In this document: one piece after another, positions 38,915 through 49,100 of the stretch
Layout of the letters: each line of letters starts with the position of its first letter
How positions within the stretch are numbered: position 1 is the first letter of the stretch
Translations under genes and position numbers: made by a program
Origin: Candidatus Pacearchaeota archaeon
Lineage (GTDB): Archaea; Nanobdellota; Nanobdellia; Pacearchaeales; UBA284
Direction: 5' to 3'
Length of the DNA stretch: 54,794 bases
Assembly (NCBI GenBank): GCA_025058615.1
Contig: JANXDM010000002.1
Location: forward strand, 1 to 54,794
The notes under the pieces: model-generated
What the model was told of the DNA's origin: nothing
Databases searched by the model: none
What the model saw: only the letters and a program-made list of their open reading frames with translations

Positions 38915-39337
38915 ATGGGATTGATGTCTGCAAGAAAATTAAAGAAGGAGAGAAAAAAATATAGATGGAGTCATTGGCCTTACAAAAGGAGAATGCTCCG
39001 TCTTAAAGAGAGGTTCGACCCCTTGGAAGGAGCTTCTCAAGCAAGGGGTATAGTTTTAGAAAAAATTCAATTGGAAGCGAAACAACCAAATTCGGCCATG
39101 CGTAAATGTGTTCGGGTTCAGCTGTTAAAAAACAACAGAAAAATAACTGCTTTTGTTCCTGGCAATCTTGCTTCGAAGTTTATAGATGAACACGACGAAG
39201 TCCTCGTTGAAAGCATAGGAGGAAAAATGGGGAGGGCAAAAGGGGATATTCCTTGTGTTAGATATCAAGTTATAGCAGTTAATGGCCAACCTCTTAAAAT
39301 GTTGGTAAAAGGAAAAATAGAGAAGGCAAGAAAATGA
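38915..39337 (+). CDS. rps12: 30S ribosomal protein S12 (uS12)
   Basis: [49 protein letters not shown]. Confidence 0.97.
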   Translation: MGLMSARKLKKERKKYRWSHWPYKRRMLRLKERFDPLEGASQARGIVLEKIQLEAKQPNSAMRKCVRVQLLKNNRKITAFVPGNLASKFIDEHDEVLVESIGGKMGRAKGDIPCVRYQVIAVNGQPLKMLVKGKIEKARK

Positions 39338-39918
39338 AGATTTTTGGTAAATATTCTACCGAAGAGATTAAAATTGAAGATCCTGGGTTGAAAGCCTACA
39401 TAAATTTAGATACAAAACTTATGGTAAAAAGCCATGGAAGAGAACGAGAAAGGTTCGGAAAAGCAAAAATAAACATAGTAGAAAGATTGATTAATAGAAT
39501 AGCAGTACCAGGTCATCGAGGTAAGAAACATAAAATAATTACAAGAGTTACTGGAAAGTTTACCCAACATGCAAAAACAGTAATGAAGACATTTGATTTA
39601 ATAGAAGAAAAAACGAAGCAGAATCCTTTGCAGGTTTTGGTTAAGGCAATAGAAAATGCTGCTCCTCATGATGAAATAACAACTATAGAATATGGAGGAG
39701 CAAGGTATCCACAAGCCGTTGATTGTTCGCCGCAACGTAGGGTAGATCTTGCTTTGAGGCATTTGGTCCATGGTGCTTTTGATAAAAGCTTCAACAAAAA
39801 AATTAAATTTTACGAAGCCCTTGCACAAGAGATAATTGCTGCTTCTCAAAATTCTAACGAAAGTTTTGCGATAAGAAAAAAAATAGAGATGGAAAAACAA
39901 GCCGATTCCGCAAGGTAA
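39334..39918 (+). CDS. rps7: 30S ribosomal protein S7 (uS7)
   Basis: [52 protein letters not shown]. Confidence 0.97.
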   Translation: MKIFGKYSTEEIKIEDPGLKAYINLDTKLMVKSHGRERERFGKAKINIVERLINRIAVPGHRGKKHKIITRVTGKFTQHAKTVMKTFDLIEEKTKQNPLQVLVKAIENAAPHDEITTIEYGGARYPQAVDCSPQRRVDLALRHLVHGAFDKSFNKKIKFYEALAQEIIAASQNSNESFAIRKKIEMEKQADSAR

Positions 39919-40134
39919 ACGTTAATTCTTTATTCTTTGAAAAATTTCTTTCGCTTCCGTCAGAGATTTTCTCTTCTTCTAAAATTTTTTGATTTGTTTG
40001 TAGCATATCGATCGAAATATAAAAACTAATTCTTTTTCTTGCTTTTCCTTTTTAAATTTTTAAAAAGCTTGGAGATACTTGTGGATAGATACTTCCTGCA
40101 TAAATTTTAAAAGTATTATGTAATTTTTTTGAAA

Positions 40135-42315
40135 ATGGCAAAAGAATCCAGAATAGAAAAATACAAAAGATTGATCTGGAAACAAGAAAATATTAGAAAT
40201 ATTTGTACTTCCGCGCATATTCATCATGGGAAGACAGCAATGACTGATAACTTGCTTGCGGCTGCCGGCTTGATGGCAGCAAAATATGCAGGCGATCTAG
40301 AAAAAGGAATGATGACATGGCAACACGAAGACGAACAAACAAGACTTCTTACTGTGGATGCGGCAAACGTTAGTATGGTCCACACTTACAAGGGGGAAGA
40401 ATATCTAATAAACATGATCGATACCCCAGGACATGTAGATTTTTCTGGAAATGTTACACGGGCAATGCGCGCTGTAGATGGAACTATCGTTTTGGTTTGT
40501 GCTGTAGAAGGAATAATGCCACAAACAGAGACAGTAATAAGGCAAGCCATGCGCGAAAGAGTTAAGCCTGTACTTTTTATCAACAAATTTGACAGATTGA
40601 TAAAAGAATTAAAACTAACGCCAGAAAAGATGCAAGAAAGAATAGTGAAAATTATTCGAGACTTCAACAGACTAATAGAGAAATATGCAGAGGAAGAATA
40701 CAAAGAAAAATGGAGAGTAAGTATACAGGAAGGAAGCGTGGCTTTTGGTTCTGCCGTGGATAATTGGGCACTTAGTTTACCTTTCATGCAAAAGAGAGGA
40801 ATAACTTTTAAAGATATAGAAAAGATATACGAAATGAAGGAAGAAGAAAGGAAAGAATGGTGTTGGAATAACGCTCCTTTGTATGAGGTAATACTAGACA
40901 TGGTAATAAAACACATACCTTCTCCGATAGAAGCACAGAAATACAGAATACCAAAGATATGGCCTGGGGATCTTGAAAGCGAATTGGGGAAAGATTTGCT
41001 TTCTTGCAATCCTAAAGGAAAGGTGGCATTTATTATAACACGTGTAATTATAGATCCTAGAACAGGAAAAGAAATTTCTGTGGGAAGGCTTTTCTCTGGA
41101 ACATTGCGGGCCGGAATGGAAGTTTATTTAAATCAAGCAAAGACAAAGCAAAAAATCCATCAAGTCATGATTTATGATGGAATAAAAACAGAACCCCTTG
41201 ACGAAATACCTGCAGGAAATGTTCTTGCAATAGCGGGAGTTACCGGAAATGCCTCCGAAACAATAACCTTAGAGCCAGAAACTCCTTTTGAAGAAATGAG
41301 ACACATTTTCGAACCTGTTGTAACACAGGCAATAGAAGCGAAAAAACCTTCAGATTTGCCAAAGTTAATTCAAGTTTTGAAGCAAGTTTCTAAAGAAGAT
41401 CCAAGCATAAAGGTAGAAATTAATGAAGAAACGGGGCAGCACTTAATTTCTGGAATGGGAGAATTACATTTAGAAATTATAACTAATAGAATAAGAACAG
41501 AAAAAAATGTTGATGTAAAAACAAGTCCCCCTATAGTTGTTTATAGAGAAACAGTAAGTAGACCAAGCGGAGTTTTCGAAGGAAGATCCCCCAACAAGCA
41601 CAACATTTTTTATATGCAAGTCGAACCGCTCGAAGACAGTGTTTATGAAGCTATAAAGGCAAAAGAAATTCCGGAAGGAAAAATAAAGAAAAAAGATGAA
41701 AAGCTTTTCAAGACTTTAGTAAGCTTGGGAGTTCCTCATGAGGAAGCACACCAATACAAAGAAATTTATCGCGATTGTGTTTTTTGTGATAAAACGAGAG
41801 GAATAATCGCGATAGGGGAGGTTATTGAGATGGTTATGCAAGCGTTCGAGCAAGTCGTCGATCAGGGAGTCTTGGCAAGGGAGCCGTGTATGAAATTGAA
41901 AGTTTCTCTTATCGATTGCAAACTTCATGAGGATGCTATTCACAGGGGTCCGGCGCAAGTTATTCCTGCTGTAAGAGACGCTCTCAAAGCAGCAATAAAC
42001 GATGCAAAACCACTACTTTATGAACCACTTCAAGTTCTTCTTTTTGAAACTCCTCCAGAATTCATAGGAGAAATAACAAAATTGATCCAAAGCAAGAGGG
42101 GCCAGCTCTTAGGGACGGAGCAGGAAGAATATCAAGTACAAATAAAAGCGCAAATGCCTGTAAGCGAAATGATTGGTTTAAGTAATGCTCTAAGGAGCGC
42201 AACCGAAGGAAGGGCAACTTTTTACATAGTGGATCAACTTTTTGCTCCAGTTCCTCGTGAACTGCAAGACAAAATAATAAAACAAATAAGAGAGAGGAAA
42301 GGACTAAGCGATTAA
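40135..42315 (+). CDS. fusA: Translation elongation factor EF-2
   Basis: IDTPGHVDFSGNVTRAMRAVDG, NKFDRLI, ISGMGELHLEI, diphthamide region HEDAIHRGPAQVIPAVRDAL. Confidence 0.97.
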   Translation: MAKESRIEKYKRLIWKQENIRNICTSAHIHHGKTAMTDNLLAAAGLMAAKYAGDLEKGMMTWQHEDEQTRLLTVDAANVSMVHTYKGEEYLINMIDTPGHVDFSGNVTRAMRAVDGTIVLVCAVEGIMPQTETVIRQAMRERVKPVLFINKFDRLIKELKLTPEKMQERIVKIIRDFNRLIEKYAEEEYKEKWRVSIQEGSVAFGSAVDNWALSLPFMQKRGITFKDIEKIYEMKEEERKEWCWNNAPLYEVILDMVIKHIPSPIEAQKYRIPKIWPGDLESELGKDLLSCNPKGKVAFIITRVIIDPRTGKEISVGRLFSGTLRAGMEVYLNQAKTKQKIHQVMIYDGIKTEPLDEIPAGNVLAIAGVTGNASETITLEPETPFEEMRHIFEPVVTQAIEAKKPSDLPKLIQVLKQVSKEDPSIKVEINEETGQHLISGMGELHLEIITNRIRTEKNVDVKTSPPIVVYRETVSRPSGVFEGRSPNKHNIFYMQVEPLEDSVYEAIKAKEIPEGKIKKKDEKLFKTLVSLGVPHEEAHQYKEIYRDCVFCDKTRGIIAIGEVIEMVMQAFEQVVDQGVLAREPCMKLKVSLIDCKLHEDAIHRGPAQVIPAVRDALKAAINDAKPLLYEPLQVLLFETPPEFIGEITKLIQSKRGQLLGTEQEEYQVQIKAQMPVSEMIGLSNALRSATEGRATFYIVDQLFAPVPRELQDKIIKQIRERKGLSD

Positions 42316-43195
42316 AAATTTTTACATTCTTCCGGTCTTTTGTCGAATCTGATTCTGAGAAAACTAGGAGCCCTTAGTTGTCTACCTCTTGTTATTTCTA
42401 GGTATTTCACTTCTACAACAATTTTTGGTTTTATCTAAGTTACTTCCTTTTCTTTTATTTTTTTAGTATCCTTCTTTTTCAAAGGAGAAACTCTTGTCCT
42501 GAGGGCTACCATTTCTTTTTTTAGTTTTTCTAGACTAGAAGAGACCCGAAACTATCTTTTCTTTTTGATTTTCCTTTCGTAAATCCTATTACTACGGCAT
42601 CAGTCGTTTTGAAATTTTTTATTTTCAACCATGAGAAAGACCTCTTTTGCTCGTAAGTTGAATTTATCTTTTTTGCAATTACACCTTCCAATCTCTCTTT
42701 TTTTATTTTTCTCCACAATTTTTTTCCGTCTTTTGCGTATGGGCAGAGTACTATAAAGGGAGAATTTTTAATAATACCTTCCAAAATCTTCTTTCTTTCT
42801 TTTACTGTTTTCTTTATTAAAGAAACACCGTTCAACTCGAGAATATCAAAAACAAAAAGAGTTGCTGGTAACTCCTTTGATCTTATTTCTATCAATGTTT
42901 TATTTTTCAATTGTTCTCTTTGTTGTAGGAAGTTGAAGTTTGGTTTTCCTTTTTTGTCCAAAATAATCAACTCCGCATCAAGAACGCATTTTCTTGCCAT
43001 CAAATTTTTGTGTATATTTTTCAGTTCAGGATATCTAGAAATTATGTTTTTCCCTCTCCGATTAATAAGTTTTATTTCTTTTTCGTTTTTGTATATTAGA
43101 ACTCTCGTTCCGTCTAGTTTTGGTTCGAAAATATATTCATTGCTGTTCAAGATATGCTTGTCCCCTATTTCAGCCAGCATTGGCTTGTAATTCAT
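42312..43195 (-). pseudogene. LigD-type ATP-dependent DNA ligase, disrupted
   Basis: N-terminal frame 42530-43195 has YIFEPKLDGTRVLIY and LEGVIAKKINSTYEQKRSFSWLKIK, ending ..DSFGSLLV*; shifted frame downstream reads LEKLKKEMVALRTRVSPLKKKDTKKIKEKEVT*IKPKIVVEVKYLEITRGRQLRAPSFLRIRFDKRPEECKNF*, a ligase OB-fold tail. Confidence 0.88.
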
Positions 43196-43196
43196 T

Positions 43197-43691
43197 TTAC
43201 AATATTAGTTCTAGAATTTTTTTCTTTGTATCTTCAACTTTATTTTTCTCGAGCCACATGATAGTTCCTTTGTCTTTGTAAATTTTTATGTAATTTCTAT
43301 GCAAGGTGGCAACAACATTTTTTTCAGAATCGATAATTTTGGAAATCATTTCTTTGAAAGCATCGCTGAAAAATTCCATTTTTCCTATTTCATCTATAAT
43401 AAGAATTTCTGCTTTTTCTATACTCTTCTCTGTTTCCTTTACCATTTTGTTTATACCTTCGATGTTGACATGGTATTTTCCGATTTTCGGTCCCTTTCCG
43501 TTTGTCGATGCAAGGATTTCTTCTTTATTGCTTGCTATGTCTTTTATCAAGAAACCCCTTCTTCGGTTTTTTTCTCTTATTTCTGTTGTGACGACGCCGG
43601 CTATTTTTTTTCTTTCTTTTAAGTCATTTATCAAAGAAAGAATCAAAGTTGTTTTTCCACACCCCGGAAAACCTGTAACGAAAATTTTCAT
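43197..43691 (-). CDS. THEP1-like nucleoside triphosphatase
   Basis: VTGFPGCGKTTLILSLI, GVVTTEIREKNRRRGFLIKDI, AEILIIDEIGKMEFFSDAFKEMI, VVATLHRN. Confidence 0.9.
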   Translation of the reverse strand: MKIFVTGFPGCGKTTLILSLINDLKERKKIAGVVTTEIREKNRRRGFLIKDIASNKEEILASTNGKGPKIGKYHVNIEGINKMVKETEKSIEKAEILIIDEIGKMEFFSDAFKEMISKIIDSEKNVVATLHRNYIKIYKDKGTIMWLEKNKVEDTKKKILELIL

Positions 43692-44434
43692 TCTTTTTTT
43701 GGTTTTATACTTAGTCTTAATGCCTCTACTAGTTTTTCTGGCTTTGGCTTTTTTTGTTTTTGAACTTTTTTTCCAACGATTGTTTCCTTCAATTTTTTTT
43801 CGAATGTGTCTTAATATTTTTCTAGTTCAGGCTCTTTGGAAAGAACAGCCACGAGTTTTTTTGCAAGTTCGAATTCATCCTTTGTTATTTGTACTTTCTC
43901 TTCTAGCTCTTCCAATTCCATAGGTTTTATTTCGTAGGGATAGTATAAAGTAGTGAGAAGAAGCCCTTTTCTGTATGGTCTTACAAGAACAATATATTCT
44001 TTTTGGTGCAAAATCATTCTGGCGAATGCAACTCTTGCCGTAGCGCTGAGGACTTCTCTGAAAAGCCAATAAGCTTTTTCTTTCTTTTTTTCTGGGACAA
44101 CATAATAATTATTATGAAAAAGAATAGGATCAAACCTATCGAACGTCGTGACTCCGATGATCTCGATTTGTTCGGCCTTGTTGGGTTTTATCTTTTCTAT
44201 TTCTTCTTTGGTGAAAACTTTCCACTTTCCTTTTTCTATCTCTATTCCGTGCTTTACGTCCTGCCAAATAACTTCTTTCCTACATTTTGGACAATAACGT
44301 CTATATCGCAACGGCGTATTACATCTACCACAAAGCAAACGAAAACTAAACTGCTTCGGATGAGTAGCGCTATAGAGTTTTACTAGTATGTTAACTAAAC
44401 CGAAATTTAAGCTTCCCTTCCATACGGCTTTCAT
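43688..44434 (-). pseudogene. ku: Ku domain protein (NHEJ) interrupted by in-frame TAA
   Basis: ORF 43811-44434: MKAVWKGSLNFGLVNILVKLYSAT..FRLLCGRCNTPLRYRRYCPKC..; TAA at 43811-43813; the same frame continues DTFEKKLKETIVGKKVQKQKKPKPEKLVEALRLSIKPKKE to 43688, a typical Ku C-terminus. Confidence 0.88.
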
Positions 44435-44525
44435 TTTTTAGAAAAAGAAAACATATTTTTTAACTTTATTCTTAGAAAAATCTTTTAAAATATGCACGGT
44501 TTTTAAATATTAAAAAGAGTAAAAA

Positions 44526-45071
44526 ATGATTGTTGGAATAGCAGGAACAATAGGTGCTGGTAAAGATACCATAGCTAATTTTTTTGTAAAGAATTATAAT
44601 TTCAAAAAAATTGTTATGAGTAATTTTCTGCGCGAAATAGAGAAGCATAGGAGAGTCAAGCCGACGAGAGCAAACTTGAGAAAACTTCAATTAGAATTGA
44701 GAAAAAAATATGGTGAAGAGATTTTAATGGAGATGCTTCTTTCCAAAATTGTAGAAAAAAATCTAAAGAGGGTGGTTATTTCTGGAATAAGAACCCTTGC
44801 CGAGATAAAATTTTTAAAAAAGAAACTAAACGCCAAAATTATTTTTGTTGATGCAAAGCCAGAAGTAAGATTTTTAAGAATCAAAAAGAGAGGTCGTATT
44901 GGAGATCCAAAAACTTATGAACAATTTCTGCACGAGGACGCAATAGAGAATGCGATGTTTTCTTTGAAAAAAGTAAAAAAGTTTGCAGATTTTGTAATAG
45001 ACAATTCTTTTGATGTTAAAAATATGGAAAGGCAAATTAGAAGGATTGCTAAAAAAATGAAACTAAAGTAA
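44526..45071 (+). CDS. AAA/dephospho-CoA kinase-like P-loop kinase
   Basis: IVGIAGTIGAGKDTIANFFVK P-loop, RVVISGIRTLAEIKFLKK, DFVIDNSF. Confidence 0.82.
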   Translation: MIVGIAGTIGAGKDTIANFFVKNYNFKKIVMSNFLREIEKHRRVKPTRANLRKLQLELRKKYGEEILMEMLLSKIVEKNLKRVVISGIRTLAEIKFLKKKLNAKIIFVDAKPEVRFLRIKKRGRIGDPKTYEQFLHEDAIENAMFSLKKVKKFADFVIDNSFDVKNMERQIRRIAKKMKLK

Positions 45072-45141
45072 GGATTAGTTTTGTGCTATCCAAGAATTGG
45101 CTTTCAAAAACTTTAAAAAGTTTTATTTTTTCATTTTTTTG

Positions 45142-45687
45142 ATGGCAACAACAAACTTGAAAATCCAAAATATTGTGGCAACTACTTCTCTGGGTGTAAA
45201 AGTTCCGTTGGTTAAACTTCTTCGAAGTCATTCGAATACAGAATATAATCCAGAACAATTTCCCGGTCTTGTTTTGAGGATCAAAAAACCAAAATCTGCG
45301 GTTCTTGTTTTTAGCTCTGGTAATTTAGTATGCACTGGGACAAAAAATACAGCTCAAGTCAACGAAGTCATTAGACAAGTAATAAACCAATTGCGTAAAA
45401 TAGGAGTAAAAGTAAAAGAAAAACCTAAAATTACTGTTCAGAACATAGTAGCTTCTGGCTCTACCAATTTGGTTCTTAATTTAAACAAGCTTGCTTTGAT
45501 GCTGGAAAATACAGAATACGAGCCAGAACAATTTCCAGGTCTTGTTTACAAATTAGATAAACCAAATGCTACTTTTCTTCTTTTCAGCAACGGAAAACTT
45601 GTATGTACAGGAACAAAGAACAGGAAACAATTAGACGAAGCAATGAAACAATTGGTTGTAAATGTTAAGGCAGCAATGAGTAAGTAA
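45142..45687 (+). CDS. tbp: TATA-box-binding protein
   Basis: Two direct repeats: IQNIVATTSLG..EYNPEQFPGLVLRIKKPKSAVLVFSSGNLVCTGTKN and VQNIVASGS..EYEPEQFPGLVYKLDKPNATFLLFSNGKLVCTGTKN. Confidence 0.98.
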   Translation: MATTNLKIQNIVATTSLGVKVPLVKLLRSHSNTEYNPEQFPGLVLRIKKPKSAVLVFSSGNLVCTGTKNTAQVNEVIRQVINQLRKIGVKVKEKPKITVQNIVASGSTNLVLNLNKLALMLENTEYEPEQFPGLVYKLDKPNATFLLFSNGKLVCTGTKNRKQLDEAMKQLVVNVKAAMSK

Positions 45688-45823
45688 GGTTTAGTCAACC
45701 TTTCGAGCCTGTCTTCTGACTTTTCACTTTTAAAGTATCAAATAAATAAATAATTTTTTTGGATATATTCAAAAACAATAAAAAATATAAATCTATTTTC
45801 TTTTTTTATGAAAAAAGAGAAAA

Positions 45824-47830
45824 ATGACTAGCCAAGAAGATTTACTTTTGGAGGCAAAGGAATTTTTTGAATATTACAAAGAGGAAATAGGAAGAGCTGC
45901 AAAAAAAGGAAAGAAAGCAATTCAAGTTTCTTTTCACGATATAGCAACTTTTTCTCACGAACTCGCAGAATACATTTTAAACAAGCCTGAGGAAGCGATA
46001 GCTTTGATGGAACTCGCTTTAGAAGAATTAGGTCTTCTTACGTCTCCAAGGATAAGGCTTACTGATTTACCGGAATCACAAATCCTAAAAATCAGAGAAA
46101 TAAGGGCAAAACATTTGAATCAACTTCTTGTTATTGAAGGAATTGTAAGACAAGCATCTGAAGTCAGGCCGCAGGTTACGAATGCGAAGTTTGAATGCCC
46201 TACTTGTGGAACAGTAATTTCTGTCTTACAGCTAGAAAAAAAATTTCGTGAACCTTCTAGATGTTCGTGTGGAAGAAAAACCGGTTTTAAGCTATTGAGC
46301 AAAGAACTTGTTGACGCACAGAGAATTGTAATAGAAGAAAGCCCGGAAAGTCTGAGCGGAGGCGAACAGCCGAGACGTATAAACGTATTCTTGAAAGAGG
46401 ATCTTGTTGAACCTAAGATGGAAGAACACACCAATCCTGGTTCTAGAGTTAGAGTAATAGGTATACTCAAAGAATTGCCCGTTCCTTTAGTTGGAGGAGG
46501 CATCTCTACAAGATTTGACTTTATAATAGAAGCAAATAATATACTTCCTTTAGAGGAGACTTATGAAGAGTTGGAGATTACAGAAGAAGAGGAACAACAA
46601 ATTAAAGAACTGGCGGCAGATCCAGAAATTTATAAAAAACTTGCTGCAAGCATCGCTCCTAGTGTTTTTGGTTATGAGGAAATAAAGCTGGCAATAGCAT
46701 TGCAACTTTTGGGCGGAGTTAGAAAAAGAAAAAGCGATGGAACTTATAGTAGAGGGGACATTCACATACTTCTTGTTGGAGATCCCGGAACAGCAAAAAG
46801 TGTAATACTTAAGTTTGTTGCTAGCGTTGCTCCAAAAGGACGATACATAGTCGGAAAGGCAGCAACGCAGGCAGGAATTACTGCAACAGTGGTGAGAGAC
46901 GAGTTCTTGCGGGGCTGGGCTCTGGAGGCTGGGGCGATGGTTCTTGCCAACAAAGGAATCGCTTGTATTGATGAAATGGAAAAAATGACAGAACAAGATA
47001 GAAGCGCAATGCACGAAGCAATGGAACAACAAACAGTAACAATAAGCAAAGCAAATATTCAGGCAACTTTGCGGGCAGAAACTGCCGTTCTTGGAGCAGC
47101 CAATCCAAAATTTGGAAGATTTGACCCTTATCAACCTGTAGCACAACAAATAGAAATGTCTCCTACTCTAATAAACAGATTCGATTTGATTTTTATGCTG
47201 AAGGATATACCAGAAAAATTGAGAGACGAAGCAATAGCAACTCATGTGTTGCGAGAGCATCAAGGTCAAGGAGCTAAGATGGGAATACCTAAGGATCTTC
47301 TCCAGAAATATATTGCATATGCAAGACAAAAAGTTTTTCCACAATTAACAGAACAAGCAATAGAAGAAATAAAAAGATTTTACGTTGAACTGAGAAACCT
47401 GCCGAGTGTTTCTGAAGATTTGATAAGACCGATACCGATAAGTGCAAGACAACTGGAAGCATTAATAAGATTGAGCGAGGCTTCTGCGAGAGCACGATTG
47501 AGTAAAAAAGTTACTCGTGAAGATGCGAGGAGAGCAATACAAATAATGCAGTTTTATTTGTTGCAAGTTGGGATAGATAAAGAAACTGGTAGTATAGATA
47601 TTGATAAGATTGTTACAGGAATTCCGGCCAGCGAAAGGAGCAAGATTGTTCTTGTTAGAGATGTTATTATAAAACTTGAAAATAGATTGGGAAAGTTAAT
47701 CCCGATTCAAGAAGTGGTAGAAGAATTAAAAGAAAAAATTCCTATCGAAGAATTGGAAGATATTATAGACAAGCTGAAACGTTCCGGGGATATTTTCGAG
47801 CCCAAAAAAGGATTTTTGCAAAGAGTTTGA
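45824..47830 (+). CDS. mcm: MCM replicative helicase
   Basis: DIHILLVGDPGTAKSVILKFV, GIACIDEMEKMTEQDRSAMHEAMEQQTVTISKA, LINRFDLIF, zinc CPTCG..CSCG. Confidence 0.98.
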   Translation: MTSQEDLLLEAKEFFEYYKEEIGRAAKKGKKAIQVSFHDIATFSHELAEYILNKPEEAIALMELALEELGLLTSPRIRLTDLPESQILKIREIRAKHLNQLLVIEGIVRQASEVRPQVTNAKFECPTCGTVISVLQLEKKFREPSRCSCGRKTGFKLLSKELVDAQRIVIEESPESLSGGEQPRRINVFLKEDLVEPKMEEHTNPGSRVRVIGILKELPVPLVGGGISTRFDFIIEANNILPLEETYEELEITEEEEQQIKELAADPEIYKKLAASIAPSVFGYEEIKLAIALQLLGGVRKRKSDGTYSRGDIHILLVGDPGTAKSVILKFVASVAPKGRYIVGKAATQAGITATVVRDEFLRGWALEAGAMVLANKGIACIDEMEKMTEQDRSAMHEAMEQQTVTISKANIQATLRAETAVLGAANPKFGRFDPYQPVAQQIEMSPTLINRFDLIFMLKDIPEKLRDEAIATHVLREHQGQGAKMGIPKDLLQKYIAYARQKVFPQLTEQAIEEIKRFYVELRNLPSVSEDLIRPIPISARQLEALIRLSEASARARLSKKVTREDARRAIQIMQFYLLQVGIDKETGSIDIDKIVTGIPASERSKIVLVRDVIIKLENRLGKLIPIQEVVEELKEKIPIEELEDIIDKLKRSGDIFEPKKGFLQRV

Positions 47831-47850
47831 AGAATTAAATTTTTTAAAAA

Positions 47851-48489
47851 ATGCAAGAAGAATTCAGAAAGAGATTTACAGCTTATAAGCTTAGTATAGG
47901 AATGCTGTTAGAAGGAAAGCCTATTTTCGAAAATGGAAAATTCAAAACACTTATTTTTAATAACAAAGAAATTTATCGTGTCAACATCATTGCTACAGTA
48001 ATAGATAAATTTATCAGCGAAGAGAAACCTTATATAGCTTTAACAATAGACGATAACACAGGGGTAGTTCGCGTCAAGGCTTTTGCCGATGATGTAGTTT
48101 TACTTAAAAATATAGAAATTGGAGACACAATATTAGTAATAGGTTTGTTAAGATATTTCGGAGAAGAACTCTATATTTTACCAGAAATAGTAAAAGTTTT
48201 GGATCCAAAATGGCTACTGGCTAGAAGGTTGGAGTTGATGGAAGAATATAAAACGCTTTATGAAGAGACAAAAAAATTTGAAAGAATGATAAAAGAAACA
48301 TCGAAAGAAAGCCTGAGAGAAAAACTACTTGAAATGATTGCAAAAGCAGAACCACAAGGCGGAATAAGTATAGAGCAACTAATTTTGATGTCGGAAGAAC
48401 CTCCAGAACAGATAAATAGAGAGATAGAAACTTTGCTCGAAGAGGGGGTAATCTTTGAGTCCAAGCCAGGTTTTGTTAGAATTCTGTAG
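47851..48489 (+). CDS. OB-fold nucleic acid-binding (RPA-associated-like) protein
   Basis: IYRVNIIATVIDKFISEEKPYIALTIDDNTGVVRVKAFADDVVLLKNIEIGDTILVIGLLRYFGEELYILPEIVKVLDPKW; 20 bp after mcm. Confidence 0.8.
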   Translation: MQEEFRKRFTAYKLSIGMLLEGKPIFENGKFKTLIFNNKEIYRVNIIATVIDKFISEEKPYIALTIDDNTGVVRVKAFADDVVLLKNIEIGDTILVIGLLRYFGEELYILPEIVKVLDPKWLLARRLELMEEYKTLYEETKKFERMIKETSKESLREKLLEMIAKAEPQGGISIEQLILMSEEPPEQINREIETLLEEGVIFESKPGFVRIL

Positions 48490-48565
48490 TCTTATTAATT
48501 GTAGCTTCATTGTAGCTTTAAATTACAAGCTAAATCTTTAAAAATCTTTGGAGTTTGAAGATTTT

Positions 48566-49099
48566 ATGGCTCTTAGAAAAGGACACTGTTACAGCAAGCT
48601 CGAGAGACCTTATACAAGAAAAAGCAAAGTGAAAAGCAAGAGCTACATAAAGGCGATTCCACAATCGAAAATTTCTAAATTTGTGATGGGTAATCTTCAA
48701 GACTATTACGCAAACAAATTTAACACATGTGTTTCTCTTGTTTCTAGTCAAGAAATTCAAATAAGGGATAATGCAATAGAAGCTTCAAGAATACTCGTGC
48801 TAAGAGAATTGACAGAAAGAGTAAAAAATTTTTGCTTTTTACTTTCTTGTTATCCCCACCATGTTTTGCGTGAGCACAAAATGCTTACAGGGGTAGGAGC
48901 TGACAGAATGCAATCCGGAATGAAGCATTCTTTTGGGAAGCCTGTCAGTCTTGCGGCCCAACTAAGGAGGGGATCAAAAGTTTTTTCTGTTTATTGCATG
49001 AGTGAAGAGGTAGAAAAAGTTAGGGAAATTTTGAAAAAGGCAACAACAAAATTTCCTGGAAAGTACAAAATTATTGTAGAAAAAATAAATACAAAGTAA
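48566..49099 (+). CDS. rpl10e: 50S ribosomal protein L16/L10e (uL16)
   Basis: MALRKGHCYSKLERPYTRKSKVKSKSYIKAIPQSKI, VLREHKMLTGVGADRMQSGMKHSFGKP. Confidence 0.97.
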   Translation: MALRKGHCYSKLERPYTRKSKVKSKSYIKAIPQSKISKFVMGNLQDYYANKFNTCVSLVSSQEIQIRDNAIEASRILVLRELTERVKNFCFLLSCYPHHVLREHKMLTGVGADRMQSGMKHSFGKPVSLAAQLRRGSKVFSVYCMSEEVEKVREILKKATTKFPGKYKIIVEKINTK

Positions 49100-49100
49100 A

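Noticed and set aside
43306-43923. 205-aa plus-strand ORF across NTPase and Ku
   Set aside because: Antisense to two well-supported genes; Phe/Leu/Ser-rich shadow ORF.
42313-44434. Stop-codon reassignment (TAG/TAA read as sense) as explanation for the Ku and ligase interruptions
   Set aside because: TAA, TAG and TGA all terminate intact genes in this window, and the ligase also has a frame junction/deletion that recoding cannot explain.
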